A program made the position numbers and the translations under genes. Below, one piece after another: positions 9,307-18,351 of a stretch of DNA of 64,000 nucleotides. The notes below the pieces were generated by a model. It did not search any database and had not been told where the DNA came from. It saw only the letters and a list, made by a program, of their open reading frames with translations. This DNA is from Spirosoma agri (GTDB lineage: Bacteria; Bacteroidota; Bacteroidia; Cytophagales; Spirosomataceae): NCBI RefSeq assembly GCF_010747415.1, contig NZ_JAAGNZ010000001.1, positions 1,240,001 through 1,304,000 of the forward strand. Reading direction: 5' to 3'. The stretch's first letter is position 1. Each line of letters opens with the position of its first letter.

Positions 9307-11490
9307 TTATTTGACAACTTTCATAATACCCTGCATCACGTAGAAGTGGCCCGGCACCGAGCACTCGTACGTATAATCGCCGGGCTTTTCGGGAGCGGTG
9401 AAATAGATTGTCTCGTTCGTATTGGGCTGAAGCAGATTCGTATGGTGCAGCACCTTTTCGGTCTGCGGAATGTAATTTTTTTCCTGCCCTTCCAGCCCAA
9501 GTTTCATCGCCAGTTCACCAACCTGAATAGCTGAGCCAGGCGTTACGACGACGAAGTTATGAAGCATGTCGTCTTCGTTGTTGAACACAACGCGTACCTT
9601 ACTGCCTGCTTTCACCTGGAACTGCTCCGGCGCGAATTTAAGCCCCGGTTTCGTGCCCAGTGTGATCGTATAATCGGGTTCACCCCATGATGCGGGCATT
9701 TCCGTTACTCGTTTGGCCACACTGGCCGTGGCTGGTTTGGCAGCAGTCGGTTTGGCCGTTACTTTACCTTTCGCACCTGTCAATTTTGTGCTGCCTGATT
9801 TCGTGCTGACCGGCGGAGTCGAAGAAGCTGACGCCATGGCCATTTCCGAATGATCGTGTTTTGGCGCTGCGGCTGCAATGGCTAGTTTCTCGCCGTCCGG
9901 CAGGTTGTTCAGGGTGTAATAGCCAACATTATGGAGCAACGCCCGGCCCGTTGTCGAACGAACACCATTCGTCGTAATTTCGTGAATATAGCCCAGTCGC
10001 AGGCTATCCACGACTAAGCGGGCTTTCAGGCCATCTTTCGATACAACGATGCCGCGAATCGGGCAACCGCCCCGGTTAATAACCGGACTACCGTAGGTGG
10101 CGTGGTATTTGTAATTGAAGCCCGTTACTTTATACGATGCCGGATCAGCCGCCAGTTCCTGATCAACGGGTGCGGTAAATTCGATCTCGAATCCATCAGG
10201 CATGGCATGAATCGTCTTCATTTCGAATGGCGTTCTGCCCGTCCAGACAAGGCGTTGCAGGCTGAATAATTCTTTTCCCGTCGAGGACCAGCCCCGGCTG
10301 GTCATGCCCACGAACATCGACGCGTCGTGCCCCCATACCATGCGCAGTACACCGGATGAAAAGCCTTCCCGAAACGGAAAAACAACGCCCTGATATTTAC
10401 CTTTTACCTTCTCAAGATCAACGCGGGAGAGGATACTCTGACCCTGATCGCCGATGAACATCTGGTTGGCAAAGGGGCCAAATTTTCCGGCGGTGTTGTC
10501 AGTCAGCAAGCCTGATGTCGAGATGCCCAGAATGCCGTGCGGTAACCAGACCGCGGGTGCTTTCAGCGCTGTAAAGCGCTTGGATACGTCGTAAAGTGGC
10601 TCGCCCGTATTCGGTACATCCTGCGGCTTTATCGTCAGGGGAGAACCGGGCAGGCTTGTCCAGCGAAGACTCTCGGCATTACCCAGAAAGTCACCTTTTT
10701 CCACCTGCGAAATACGACCAGAACCTACCCAGTCGCCCTGATTTTCGGTATAGAAATAATCCCCGGCCGCGTTCATGCCGTACCCAGCCGGTGAGCGCAT
10801 GCCAGCCGCAAAGGGGGTCATTTTGCCATCGGGGGTGAGTTCCAGCGTCCAGCCGCGCCAGGGGACCAGGCTCACGCCATGTCCCAGACTATTGCTCCAG
10901 CCTACATTCAGCGTAACCAGCATGTTGCCGTTGGGCAAAAACGTGGGTCCGTACGAATATTCGTGGTAATTGCCGGATAAGGGCCATGAGTAAATTTTGT
11001 CGTACGAGTCCGCTTTCTGGTCCCCGTCGGTATCGCGCAGACGAGTGACTTCACTGCGTTGGGTTACGTAAATATCGCCGTCTTTGTACGTAAGCCCCAG
11101 CGGTTCATGCAGACCCGAGGCAAATCGTTTGTAGGTAGGCTTCTCTGTGCCGCTGATGGACGGATTCGATACGAGCCAGACTTCGCCCCGTCGGGTACAG
11201 ACCGCCAAACCACCGTCGGGCAGGGTAACCATACCCCCCACTTCCAGAATGATGTCTTCCGGTACGGGCAACGAAATGAGTTTGTAGAAATCGTCCTCTT
11301 TCTCCGGATCGACTTCCAGCTTGGCTAGTCCTTTGGGGGCTGGCGCGGGTTGCTTACTGCTGGAACTGACCGGTTTGCCGTCTTTGGATTGGATCTGAGC
11401 CAGCGTAGGTACGGTATTAAAACAAGTCAGGCCGGAAGCGAGCAGGGCCGCCAATGCCAGACGATTTATAGATTTATGAGAAATGGTCAT
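9307..11490 (-). CDS. Secreted propeller dehydrogenase-like protein fused to a cupredoxin
   Basis: A 727-residue exported protein: signal peptide (about 1-32), Ser/Lys/Pro-rich linker, a propeller domain related to glucose/sorbosone dehydrogenase-like proteins (about 60-410), an Ig-like segment (about 425-530), an Ala/Thr/Lys-rich linker (545-605) and a C-terminal plastocyanin/azurin domain. The type 1 copper ligands are readable: H644 (MLHNF), C710, H715 and M719 (CSVPGHFYVM). The fusion suggests oxidation of a carbohydrate-like substrate or ligand with transfer of electrons to copper at the cell surface; substrate and cofactor are unknown. It begins 26 bases after the DUF1080 gene on the same strand, so the two are probably one operon. 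Confidence 0.85.
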   Translation of the reverse strand: MTISHKSINRLALAALLASGLTCFNTVPTLAQIQSKDGKPVSSSSKQPAPAPKGLAKLEVDPEKEDDFYKLISLPVPEDIILEVGGMVTLPDGGLAVCTRRGEVWLVSNPSISGTEKPTYKRFASGLHEPLGLTYKDGDIYVTQRSEVTRLRDTDGDQKADSYDKIYSWPLSGNYHEYSYGPTFLPNGNMLVTLNVGWSNSLGHGVSLVPWRGWTLELTPDGKMTPFAAGMRSPAGYGMNAAGDYFYTENQGDWVGSGRISQVEKGDFLGNAESLRWTSLPGSPLTIKPQDVPNTGEPLYDVSKRFTALKAPAVWLPHGILGISTSGLLTDNTAGKFGPFANQMFIGDQGQSILSRVDLEKVKGKYQGVVFPFREGFSSGVLRMVWGHDASMFVGMTSRGWSSTGKELFSLQRLVWTGRTPFEMKTIHAMPDGFEIEFTAPVDQELAADPASYKVTGFNYKYHATYGSPVINRGGCPIRGIVVSKDGLKARLVVDSLRLGYIHEITTNGVRSTTGRALLHNVGYYTLNNLPDGEKLAIAAAAPKHDHSEMAMASASSTPPVSTKSGSTKLTGAKGKVTAKPTAAKPATASVAKRVTEMPASWGEPDYTITLGTKPGLKFAPEQFQVKAGSKVRVVFNNEDDMLHNFVVVTPGSAIQVGELAMKLGLEGQEKNYIPQTEKVLHHTNLLQPNTNETIYFTAPEKPGDYTYECSVPGHFYVMQGIMKVVK

Positions 11491-11516
11491 GATGCTGTTT
11501 TTCAGAAAATTGAGCC

Positions 11517-13403
11517 TTACCAGACGATTGAATAGGTCACCGCACCCGCATTATTCGTCGCTTTTACGGGTAACAACATCTCCTTCGTGTTTTGCGCGGT
11601 GTTGCGGATAACGGGTTTTGTCGCGGCTGGCAGCTCGATAAAATATTGCTTGTCGTTGATCGCATACAGTCCGTTTGGCAACACGCTTATGTCTTTCCCT
11701 TCGGCAACGCGGCACCAGATTTCTTTCGTCTCCGAGCCGGGGGTAACGGTAAACGAATGTGTTAGTTTACGGCCTTCATCCGTTGACGCCAGCGATTCAC
11801 GAACACTGGCCCCACCTAGTGTATACTTGAAAATAGGACGACCGGCCTTATCAACGTCGTAGCCCAGGTTCGTATACGTAGCGTTGGAGTCGGGCCAGAC
11901 TGCATTCTGATCGGCCAGAAACGTAAGCGATGGTTTGCCCGGTAACTCGATCACACTACCCATCGGTACGGACAATTGCGTTTCGCCCCGACCGTGCCAC
12001 ATCGGCGTCGCATCCAGAAAATCACCCCGCCAGATTTGCAGAAACTCGCCTTTGCGCAGATCGACCGTGTAGTTGGTAAAATCGGGCTCACCGACCGAAA
12101 TCGTGTGGGTATGCTTAATGCCATGGTGATTCATAAAGCCGCGCTGCATGATCGGTTCGTTCTTGGCGATCAACGAGATTTCACTGACCGGCTCTTCGAT
12201 GCGGATCACCTGATTCAGCGGGGTGTACTGAACGCCCGGTCCTTCGATCGTCAACAGAATGTCATTACTACGAGCGTACCAGAAGCCGAAGTTCTTGTAA
12301 TAAGCCAGCTCGAATGGAAAATCACCGGCTTCCAGACTGGTGGTCGTCGTGGCAAAATTGTTGTCTTTTCCCGTGATCGTTAACAGTTTCTTACCGGCAA
12401 TCGACAGTTCGCCCGCTCCGTTGGGATTGGTTGGCAGGGTTTCGTTCGGAATAAAGCGTAGTGTCAGGTTCAACAAATACTGACCCGCGCGGGGAATGTG
12501 AATTGTGCCGGTGATTTTACCGCCGAACTTATCCCGGCTACCGGGTGCCTGATGAGCCAGAATTTCGATAGGCATCTCCCGTTTGGGCGTAAGTGCGTTG
12601 AAATCGTCTACCGACTGGAACTTACCTTCGTAGGACTTGAGCATAAGCTTGGTTAAGGTAACTGGCTCAATACCATACGATTTGTACTTGATGTTCTGAA
12701 TGGCTACGGGGCCATGATCGCCCTGAATCATCAGTGGACCCATTGGTTTCTCATCCTGAAACGCAGCGGCCCGTGTTGGCCCCGTCACTTCGACGTTTTC
12801 GTGGATCGTAACCCCATTCTGGATCACTTTTATGAACTTGGCATTGGCGGTTTTCTCGCCTTTCTCGTTGAAACGAGGTGCCTGAAACACAATTTTCATG
12901 TGCTGCCACAAGCCCGGTGCCTTGCTTACATTTTGCGATGGGGGATGCCCTTCGTAGCCTTTACGCCCCTCGGGACGGCTTTCGTCCCAGCGTTCATAAA
13001 TGGATCCGCAGTCCGATGATTTCGGATCTTTTACGGCCCAGCTGTCAAACAGTTGGATTTCGTAGCGACCCTGCAAGAAAATTCCCGAGTTGGACCCCTT
13101 TTCCATCATGAAATCCAGCTCCAGCTCAATGTCGCCATGTTCCATCTTGGTGAAAAGCTGGTCTTTACTTTTGCCGGAGAAGTCGTTGACCAGAATTCCC
13201 GTGCCGTTTTTTGTTTTGCCTGCGCCACTTTTGTTAAGGTCGTAAAAAACGTCGCTAACCAGTTTCCAGTTGTTACCAGCTGGCTTAAAATCATTCAGGG
13301 TCTGAAGATTGACCGTTGTGTAAGGTAATTCAGGGGTTTGTGCCGATAGGCCCGCCGAAACGATCAACAGGCATACGAACAAACAACAAAGAGGGCGTTG
13401 CAT
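11517..13403 (-). CDS. DUF1080 (3-keto-disaccharide hydrolase family) secreted protein
   Basis: Exported protein of 628 residues with a signal peptide (1-21). The first half (about 25-245) is a DUF1080 concanavalin-like domain, recognisable from DIELELDFMMEKGSNSGIFL, GRYEIQLFDSW, the GSIYERW region and IQGDHGPVAIQNIKYK. The family includes 3-keto-glycoside hydrolases, but many members are uncharacterised. A middle segment (about 285-400) resembles a PA14-type carbohydrate-binding module, and the C-terminal part continues as beta-rich sequence of unknown role. It lies just upstream of the propeller-cupredoxin gene; a hydrolase and an oxidase would fit a keto-sugar route, which is inference. 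Confidence 0.8.
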   Translation of the reverse strand: MQRPLCCLFVCLLIVSAGLSAQTPELPYTTVNLQTLNDFKPAGNNWKLVSDVFYDLNKSGAGKTKNGTGILVNDFSGKSKDQLFTKMEHGDIELELDFMMEKGSNSGIFLQGRYEIQLFDSWAVKDPKSSDCGSIYERWDESRPEGRKGYEGHPPSQNVSKAPGLWQHMKIVFQAPRFNEKGEKTANAKFIKVIQNGVTIHENVEVTGPTRAAAFQDEKPMGPLMIQGDHGPVAIQNIKYKSYGIEPVTLTKLMLKSYEGKFQSVDDFNALTPKREMPIEILAHQAPGSRDKFGGKITGTIHIPRAGQYLLNLTLRFIPNETLPTNPNGAGELSIAGKKLLTITGKDNNFATTTTSLEAGDFPFELAYYKNFGFWYARSNDILLTIEGPGVQYTPLNQVIRIEEPVSEISLIAKNEPIMQRGFMNHHGIKHTHTISVGEPDFTNYTVDLRKGEFLQIWRGDFLDATPMWHGRGETQLSVPMGSVIELPGKPSLTFLADQNAVWPDSNATYTNLGYDVDKAGRPIFKYTLGGASVRESLASTDEGRKLTHSFTVTPGSETKEIWCRVAEGKDISVLPNGLYAINDKQYFIELPAATKPVIRNTAQNTKEMLLPVKATNNAGAVTYSIVW

Positions 13404-13474
13404 GATTAACTGGTAAAAAATGAATGAGAAGAATCAGAAGACGCGGTCAGGCGTCGATCAAAAAAGTGAATTAA

Positions 13475-13819
13475 TTACACAAAATCCTGGCGCATGGGAC
13501 TGAAAATATCGATCAGCACACCGGCTTCCACACATTCGGCCCCGTGTCTGAGGTTCGACGCAACGTGGAAAACGTCACCTGTCCGTAGCGTTCTCGTTTC
13601 ATCGGCAATCGTGATGGCAAAAACGCCACTCTCAACGTAGCTCATCTGCGTATGAATGTGCTGATGCGGGGTACCGACGCCACCCGTTTCGAAGGCGACT
13701 TTCACCATCATCAGGTTGGCATCGTAGGCCATAATTTTACGCTTTACTCCTTCGGCTACCGACTCCCAGGCAATAGTCTGGTCATCAACAAAACGAGTGG
13801 CGGCTGGTGTTTCTGTCAT
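13475..13819 (-). CDS. Small cupin-domain protein
   Basis: A single-domain cupin of 114 residues. Motif 1 is seen in PHQHIHTQMSYVESG (two metal-binding His and a Glu) and motif 2 in GDVFHVASNLRHGAE (third His). Such proteins bind a divalent metal and are sugar-related isomerases, dioxygenases or regulators; the function here is not determinable. No signal peptide. It lies 71 bases upstream of the DUF1080 gene on the same strand and could head that operon. Confidence 0.85.
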   Translation of the reverse strand: MTETPAATRFVDDQTIAWESVAEGVKRKIMAYDANLMMVKVAFETGGVGTPHQHIHTQMSYVESGVFAITIADETRTLRTGDVFHVASNLRHGAECVEAGVLIDIFSPMRQDFV

Positions 13820-13924
13820 TACGAACGTTTTTTTTGTGAGCAGTTCAGGTTGTAGTATTTACATTAGAAATAGAATTATTCAGCAAGTTAATTCTGTTTC
13901 TCGACTGATCGAAGTAAAAAACAA

Positions 13925-14115
13925 AAAAGCCGCTCCGAAAATTCGGGGCGGCTTTCCGCTTCTATCCACACCATTTCAAGATCGACGACCGGGTGGTCAC
14001 CGAATCTTGATGTTCAACCTTCCCTTTGTAAAGGATCGTTTTGCTCAGAGTGAGCAAGTTCTTTGGTAGTTCCAAAATGTACTGGTCTGTACGGCGGAAC
14101 GTTGACCTGTTTTAT
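13925..14115 (-). ncRNA. Candidate structured small RNA
   Basis: Between the cupin and phytanoyl-dioxygenase genes, about 190 bases contain a chain of hairpins and end in a terminator on the minus strand. Visible stems: GTTCC/GGAAC (14069-14073 with 14096-14100) enclosing GTAC/GTAC; TTGCTC/GAGCAA (14041-14057); CCTT/AAGG near 14020-14032; TCAAGAT/ATCTTGA with inner GACC/GGTC (about 13977-14010); then the terminator at 13929-13952. No reading frame here looks like a protein. The size fits a regulatory RNA such as a 6S-like RNA, but I cannot assign a family and the 5' end is a guess. It could also be a long leader or trailer. Confidence 0.4.
13929..13952 (-). terminator. Rho-independent terminator
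   Basis: GC-rich stem of 11 bp with one G-T wobble (arms 13929-13939 and 13942-13952). On the minus strand it is followed by six T, one G and six more T. It ends a minus-strand transcript arriving from above 13952. Since the nearest minus-strand protein gene stops about 400 bases upstream, it more likely ends a small RNA. Confidence 0.8.
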
Positions 14116-14235
14116 ACCTCACTAAGTTGATGAGTTATTATCTATTTAACGCAAAAACGGGGGCCGAAATTATTTAACGTAGCAAATTATAGCGTAAACA
14201 ACTATAGAAACCTGAATAGATCGAATAAAACACGC

Positions 14236-14249
14236 GCCGACTAGTCGGC
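14236..14249. repeat. 14-bp perfect palindrome
   Basis: GCCGACTAGTCGGC is a fully self-complementary 14-mer without loop, in otherwise AT-rich intergenic sequence between the candidate small RNA and the dioxygenase gene. It has the form of a dimeric protein-binding site. The rest of 14116-14348 shows no gene. Confidence 0.45.
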
Positions 14250-14348
14250 AAGAGATATTTAGTTGACTGATATACAGACTAAAAACAGCCTGGTACAGCG
14301 CAAAGTTTCCCTGCTCGTAGTTGTTTAGCGTACGGTCCACGCAGCCAG

Positions 14349-15152
14349 TTACAGCAGTTTTTTTACGTCCAGCACCTCGATCTTATTTTGCTTCGCTTTT
14401 TCCAGGACAGCGGGCGTATAGGTCGAAAGCCTGACATTTTCCTGGACGTCGGCCCGTTTTAGCAGGTGTTGATCCAGGTAGTGATCCAGATGCTTGCCGG
14501 TCAGGCCATAGCTAAAGAAGAGCGATACGCGTTCGCCCTGCTGTTCGCGAAAGAGGAAATCGGGCAGGCGATTTTCCAGACCCACATGCAACGGTACATT
14601 CGTAAATACTTTCATCCGGCGGGCATTGCCGCTGTGGAGCGTGCGCATGTTCCAGACAACGATGTCGCCGGCGCGGGTATCGGCAAACACGTCAGCTCCG
14701 TCGGCTGACTGATGACTACCGGCCTTGAACCGGATACCACCGCTATAGGTGTCGTGATCCTGTAAATAAATGCCGAACCGGATGAGCGGATAAGTCCCTT
14801 CCCAATCTGATCCCTGACCAAACTGGTGGCGGTCAATGTTGTCCCGGTGGAAGCCACGGGTTCCAGTTCCGATCTGGTACGTGCTGTCGGAAAAATAAAC
14901 GGGCGTGTCGCCGAGCAATTCGGTCGCAATAGTAACGATCCGTGGTTCATAAATGACCCAGCCCAGCCCGTCTTTGCTGAGCAGATCGCCCTTGACGGAA
15001 GCCGCCTTTTTTACCTGCGTAACCAGCCCGCGTTGCTGCTGCTGGTCACGATGCATGTAGGCAGCCTGGCGTAGGGCGGCAATTTCTTCGGCTGTAAATA
15101 CGGCACGAACAATAAGGTAGCCTTGCTGGTCAAATTGCTCCCGGCGAGTCAT
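14349..15152 (-). CDS. Phytanoyl-CoA dioxygenase (PhyH) family protein
   Basis: Predicted Fe(II)/2-oxoglutarate-dependent oxygenase of 267 residues. The iron facial triad appears as H102 and D104 (GFHRDN) and H173 (MRTLHSGN), with a following Arg (NARRM) as candidate 2-oxoglutarate ligand. The N-terminus (FDQQGYLIVRAVFTAEEI) is typical of the family. Substrates of bacterial PhyH proteins vary widely (lipids, small metabolites, natural products), so none is assigned. No signal peptide. It is 85 bases downstream of aroA on the same strand and may be co-transcribed with it. Confidence 0.85.
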   Translation of the reverse strand: MTRREQFDQQGYLIVRAVFTAEEIAALRQAAYMHRDQQQQRGLVTQVKKAASVKGDLLSKDGLGWVIYEPRIVTIATELLGDTPVYFSDSTYQIGTGTRGFHRDNIDRHQFGQGSDWEGTYPLIRFGIYLQDHDTYSGGIRFKAGSHQSADGADVFADTRAGDIVVWNMRTLHSGNARRMKVFTNVPLHVGLENRLPDFLFREQQGERVSLFFSYGLTGKHLDHYLDQHLLKRADVQENVRLSTYTPAVLEKAKQNKIEVLDVKKLL

Positions 15153-15237
15153 GATTGATTTGGTGTTTTATCGTATCGGTCACGAACCGATAACGACATA
15201 TCGTCTGGTTACTATAACGCTTAGGTTGGGTCTGGCA

Positions 15238-16500
15238 TTATCCGGCAACGTTCGTACCGGCCTGCATTGCCTGTACGTCGACAATCCGGGCCATATCGTC
15301 CCAGAAGCTGGGGTATGATTTCGCCACAACACCCGGCTCTTCGATCACGATTTCCTGTCGCATCGATACGGGCGCAAACGCCATCGCCATCCGATGGTCG
15401 TCGTAGGTTTCGATGGTGGCAGCGGATTGGTTAGTTGTAGCCACTTGCCGAACCTCATACAAATGATTGGGTTCAATTTCGACTAGTTCTGCACCGATTT
15501 TCTGTAGTTCCGCCTGAAGAGCGGCCACGCGATCCGTTTCTTTGATCTTGAGACTTTCGATACCGGTCAATGTCAGCACAACGCCTTTCATCGCGGCTGC
15601 AACGGCAACCGTTTGGGCCAGGTCGGGGCAATGGGTAAAATCCCAAGCCAATGCCGTTTCGGTGGGGCGTTTGGTTAGCAGGACACCCGTATCCGTGAAG
15701 GTACTCTCAACGCCCAGTGGCCGCATGATATCGACAATGGCGCTGTCGCCCTGTAGCGATTTCGCTTTCAGACCGAGTAGTTCAAGTTCGCTGGTTTCGT
15801 CCTGAGCCAGAGCTGCCACGCTATACCAGTAACTGGCTCCCGACCAGTCTGATTCAATCGTGTAGGGCTTTGGAGTGTACGGACTGGGCTTGACTGTGAT
15901 CACCTTATTGATCCAATCGGCAGTAGCATCGGCACCGAAATACGTCATCTGCTCCAACGTCATATCGATGTAGGGCTGTGAGCCGATGGCTCCGGTCAAT
16001 TCCAGTGTCAGACCGTTGGGCAAGGTTGGCGCAATCATCAGAAGCGCCGAGATGTACTGACTGCTTACATCGCCCCGGATACGTACATTCGCTTCGGCAG
16101 AAGGTGAGAATCCATTGAGTTGTAAGGGTGGATATCCTTCGTTTTTCAGGTAAGTAATGTCGGCACCCAGCGTTCGCAGGGCATCGACCAGAATGCCGAT
16201 GGGTCGCTCACACATGCGTGGCGTACCCGTCATGGTTTTTTGTTGCCCCGTCACGGCAAAATAGGCCGTCAGAAACCGCATAGTCGTTCCGGCATCGAGC
16301 ACATCGGCAACGGGGTCGCCTGATTGAAGCAGACGGATCATCGTTTGCGTATCGCGGGCGGTCGATAGATTTTGCAGATCGCAGCGAAAATTGGTCAGTG
16401 CGTCGATAATAAGAGCACGGTTACTTTCGCTTTTCGACGAAGCCAGCGGAATGGTTGCCCGAACGGGGCCAGTGGGGGGAGTCAGTTTAACGGCGTTCAT
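15238..16500 (-). CDS. aroA: 3-phosphoshikimate 1-carboxyvinyltransferase (EPSP synthase)
   Basis: Cytoplasmic shikimate-pathway enzyme that joins phosphoenolpyruvate to shikimate 3-phosphate. The 420-residue length fits. Diagnostic segments are SSKSESNRALI (20-31), LDAGTTMRFLTAYFA, ERPIGILVDAL, GDVSSQYISALL, SDWSGASYW, KIKETDRVAALQAEL and DDHRMAMAFA. In the PEP-binding DAGTT-MRFL segment the Gly is followed by Thr-Thr, not Ala as in many glyphosate-tolerant class II enzymes, but class cannot be settled by eye. It lies 38 bases downstream of a small exported protein gene on the same strand. Confidence 0.95.
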   Translation of the reverse strand: MNAVKLTPPTGPVRATIPLASSKSESNRALIIDALTNFRCDLQNLSTARDTQTMIRLLQSGDPVADVLDAGTTMRFLTAYFAVTGQQKTMTGTPRMCERPIGILVDALRTLGADITYLKNEGYPPLQLNGFSPSAEANVRIRGDVSSQYISALLMIAPTLPNGLTLELTGAIGSQPYIDMTLEQMTYFGADATADWINKVITVKPSPYTPKPYTIESDWSGASYWYSVAALAQDETSELELLGLKAKSLQGDSAIVDIMRPLGVESTFTDTGVLLTKRPTETALAWDFTHCPDLAQTVAVAAAMKGVVLTLTGIESLKIKETDRVAALQAELQKIGAELVEIEPNHLYEVRQVATTNQSAATIETYDDHRMAMAFAPVSMRQEIVIEEPGVVAKSYPSFWDDMARIVDVQAMQAGTNVAG

Positions 16501-16538
16501 TCCGGCAAAGATACAGCATCATAACCCGTTACGCCAAC

Positions 16539-17129
16539 TCAATACGTACGTAACACCTTTAGCCGATGGTTTTTATTAATGCTGATATGCGGATTGCTCA
16601 ATAGGTGAAACAGAACACCACTCACGATAAACGCCCCCGTAACCGGCAGAACGTTCGCATTCAACTGGCCATTATTGACCAGATCGGCAATCAGGTAAAC
16701 GCCCCCTGCCAACGGGAAAATCGTACCGGCAGCCGTCACGAACGGTATCCGGCGGTGTAGCATGACTTTCTGAACCTCGTCCAGCCGAAACGTCACGGGT
16801 TCATCGCGGTTCATGACTTCGTTGGCCATCAGAATGGTGAAGGTACTGTCGGTAACGCTGTACAGTTCTTCCCTGAATTTTTCGCCCCGTGCCTTGAAAT
16901 GAAGTTCGTCGCCCTCAAAGAAACGATACCGCCGGAAACCGCCGAGGGTATGATTAACGTCCAGCGCCAGGTAGCGCGACGGGCGGATCAGCGCCGAATA
17001 AGCCGTGCCTCTTCGCTGAAGGAGCTGTTCGGTCGTGAGGGTATCGGTGGGTTGCGCCAGCGAAAAATGACTGAGAAATAGACCAGTAATAAGTACGAGA
17101 AAGGACAGGTGGGTGCGATATGCGTTCAT
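16539..17129 (-). CDS. Exported hypothetical protein
   Basis: Protein of 196 residues with a clear signal peptide (MNAYRTHLSFLVLITGLFLS up to about residue 25) and two hydrophobic segments near the C-terminus (about 130-172) that may be membrane helices. No family recognised. A longer frame exists upstream, but the ATG at 17129 gives the signal peptide. It is transcribed towards aroA with a 38-base gap, and divergently from the dehydrogenase gene. Confidence 0.75.
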   Translation of the reverse strand: MNAYRTHLSFLVLITGLFLSHFSLAQPTDTLTTEQLLQRRGTAYSALIRPSRYLALDVNHTLGGFRRYRFFEGDELHFKARGEKFREELYSVTDSTFTILMANEVMNRDEPVTFRLDEVQKVMLHRRIPFVTAAGTIFPLAGGVYLIADLVNNGQLNANVLPVTGAFIVSGVLFHLLSNPHISINKNHRLKVLRTY

Positions 17130-17232
17130 GGGTGCGAAAATGGCGTTGTCTGGTATAACGCAAAACAAGCTCAATTGGCTGATTTTTTAATGAAGTTTAA
17201 CCCATTCGCCCGGTGTTCGTTAATTTGCGGCC

Positions 17233-18300
17233 ATGATTACAGCGAACCAACTCCGTTCATTTACTGAACAAATCTTTATAGCCATTGGCTGTTCGGAAGC
17301 TGATGCCCGTTTAGCCACCGATGTGCTGGTGAGCGCCGACCTGCGTGGTGTCGATTCACACGGTGTGGCTCGTTTGCCGGGTTACGTTCGGCTTTACGAC
17401 AATGGCCGTATCAACCCGCAACCGCATATTCGAATCGTTCATGAAACGCCCTCCACGGCCGTGGTCGATGGGGATCGGGGACTTGGTCTGGTTGTTGGCC
17501 CTTGGGCGATGCAGGTCGCTATCGAAAAGGCACGTATTGCCGGAACGGGATGGGTAGCCGTTCGTAATTCCAACCACTTCGGTATTGCGGGCTATCATGC
17601 GTTGCTGGCCGCTGAGCACGACATGATCGGGCAGGCCATGACCCACGCGGCTCCGTTGGTCGCTCCAACGTTTTCACTGGACAAACTATTAGGAACGAAC
17701 CCCATTGCGGTAGCGATTCCGGCAGCAACGGAACCGACCTTTCTGGCTGATTTCGCATCAACGGCGGTAGCGTACGGTAAATTGGAAATTCTACAGAGGA
17801 AAGGGCAGGACATCCCCCACGGCTGGGCACAAAATGCGGAAGGGGAGTCAACGACGGACGCGAATGCCATCCGAAATGGGGGGGCGCTGTTGCCATTGGG
17901 TACGGATCGGGAGCATGGCAGTCACAAAGGATACGGCCTTGGCGCTATCGTCGATATTTTCTCCGGTGTTTTGTCCGGCGCTAATTACGGCCCGTGGGTG
18001 CCACCCTTTGCAACGGCAGGTTTTATGCAGGCCAATGAAGGTGTTGGACAGGGGACCGGTCACTTCTTCGGAGCCATGCGCATCGATGCGTTCCGGCCCG
18101 CTGATGAGTTTAAAACGCACATGGACACCTGGATACAGCGATTCCGGCAGGCCAAAGCCGTTGACGGAAAACGGGTGTTAATTCCCGGCGATCCGGAGCG
18201 GGATATGGAAGCCGAACGACTGGCAAACGGGATTCCGCTAGTCGAACCGGTCATAAAAAGCTTGGAAGAACTCGGCGAACGATTTGGCGTAAGCTTATGA
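17233..18300 (+). CDS. Malate/L-lactate dehydrogenase family oxidoreductase (Ldh_2)
   Basis: NAD(P)-dependent 2-hydroxyacid dehydrogenase of the Ldh_2/YlbC fold, unrelated to classical Rossmann LDH; 355 residues, typical length. Signatures: ADLRGVDSHGVARLPGYV (with the catalytic His region), NSNHFGIAGYHALLA, GTNPIAVAIPA and GSHKGYGLGAIVDI. The substrate could be malate, L-lactate, sulfolactate or ureidoglycolate. The stop codon is immediately followed by a bidirectional terminator shared with the convergent gene. Confidence 0.92.
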   Translation: MITANQLRSFTEQIFIAIGCSEADARLATDVLVSADLRGVDSHGVARLPGYVRLYDNGRINPQPHIRIVHETPSTAVVDGDRGLGLVVGPWAMQVAIEKARIAGTGWVAVRNSNHFGIAGYHALLAAEHDMIGQAMTHAAPLVAPTFSLDKLLGTNPIAVAIPAATEPTFLADFASTAVAYGKLEILQRKGQDIPHGWAQNAEGESTTDANAIRNGGALLPLGTDREHGSHKGYGLGAIVDIFSGVLSGANYGPWVPPFATAGFMQANEGVGQGTGHFFGAMRIDAFRPADEFKTHMDTWIQRFRQAKAVDGKRVLIPGDPERDMEAERLANGIPLVEPVIKSLEELGERFGVSL

Positions 18301-18351
18301 CTGGATTGTTCTCACGGGTCAGTACTGCACTGACCCGTGAGAACAATCCAG
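18301..18351. terminator. Bidirectional terminator, 23-bp perfect stem
   Basis: Arms 18301-18323 and 18329-18351 are perfect reverse complements with a 5-base loop. The element fills exactly the space between the two convergent stop codons (18298-18300 and 18352-18354), so one hairpin can end both transcripts. It lacks a long T tract on either side. Confidence 0.75.
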
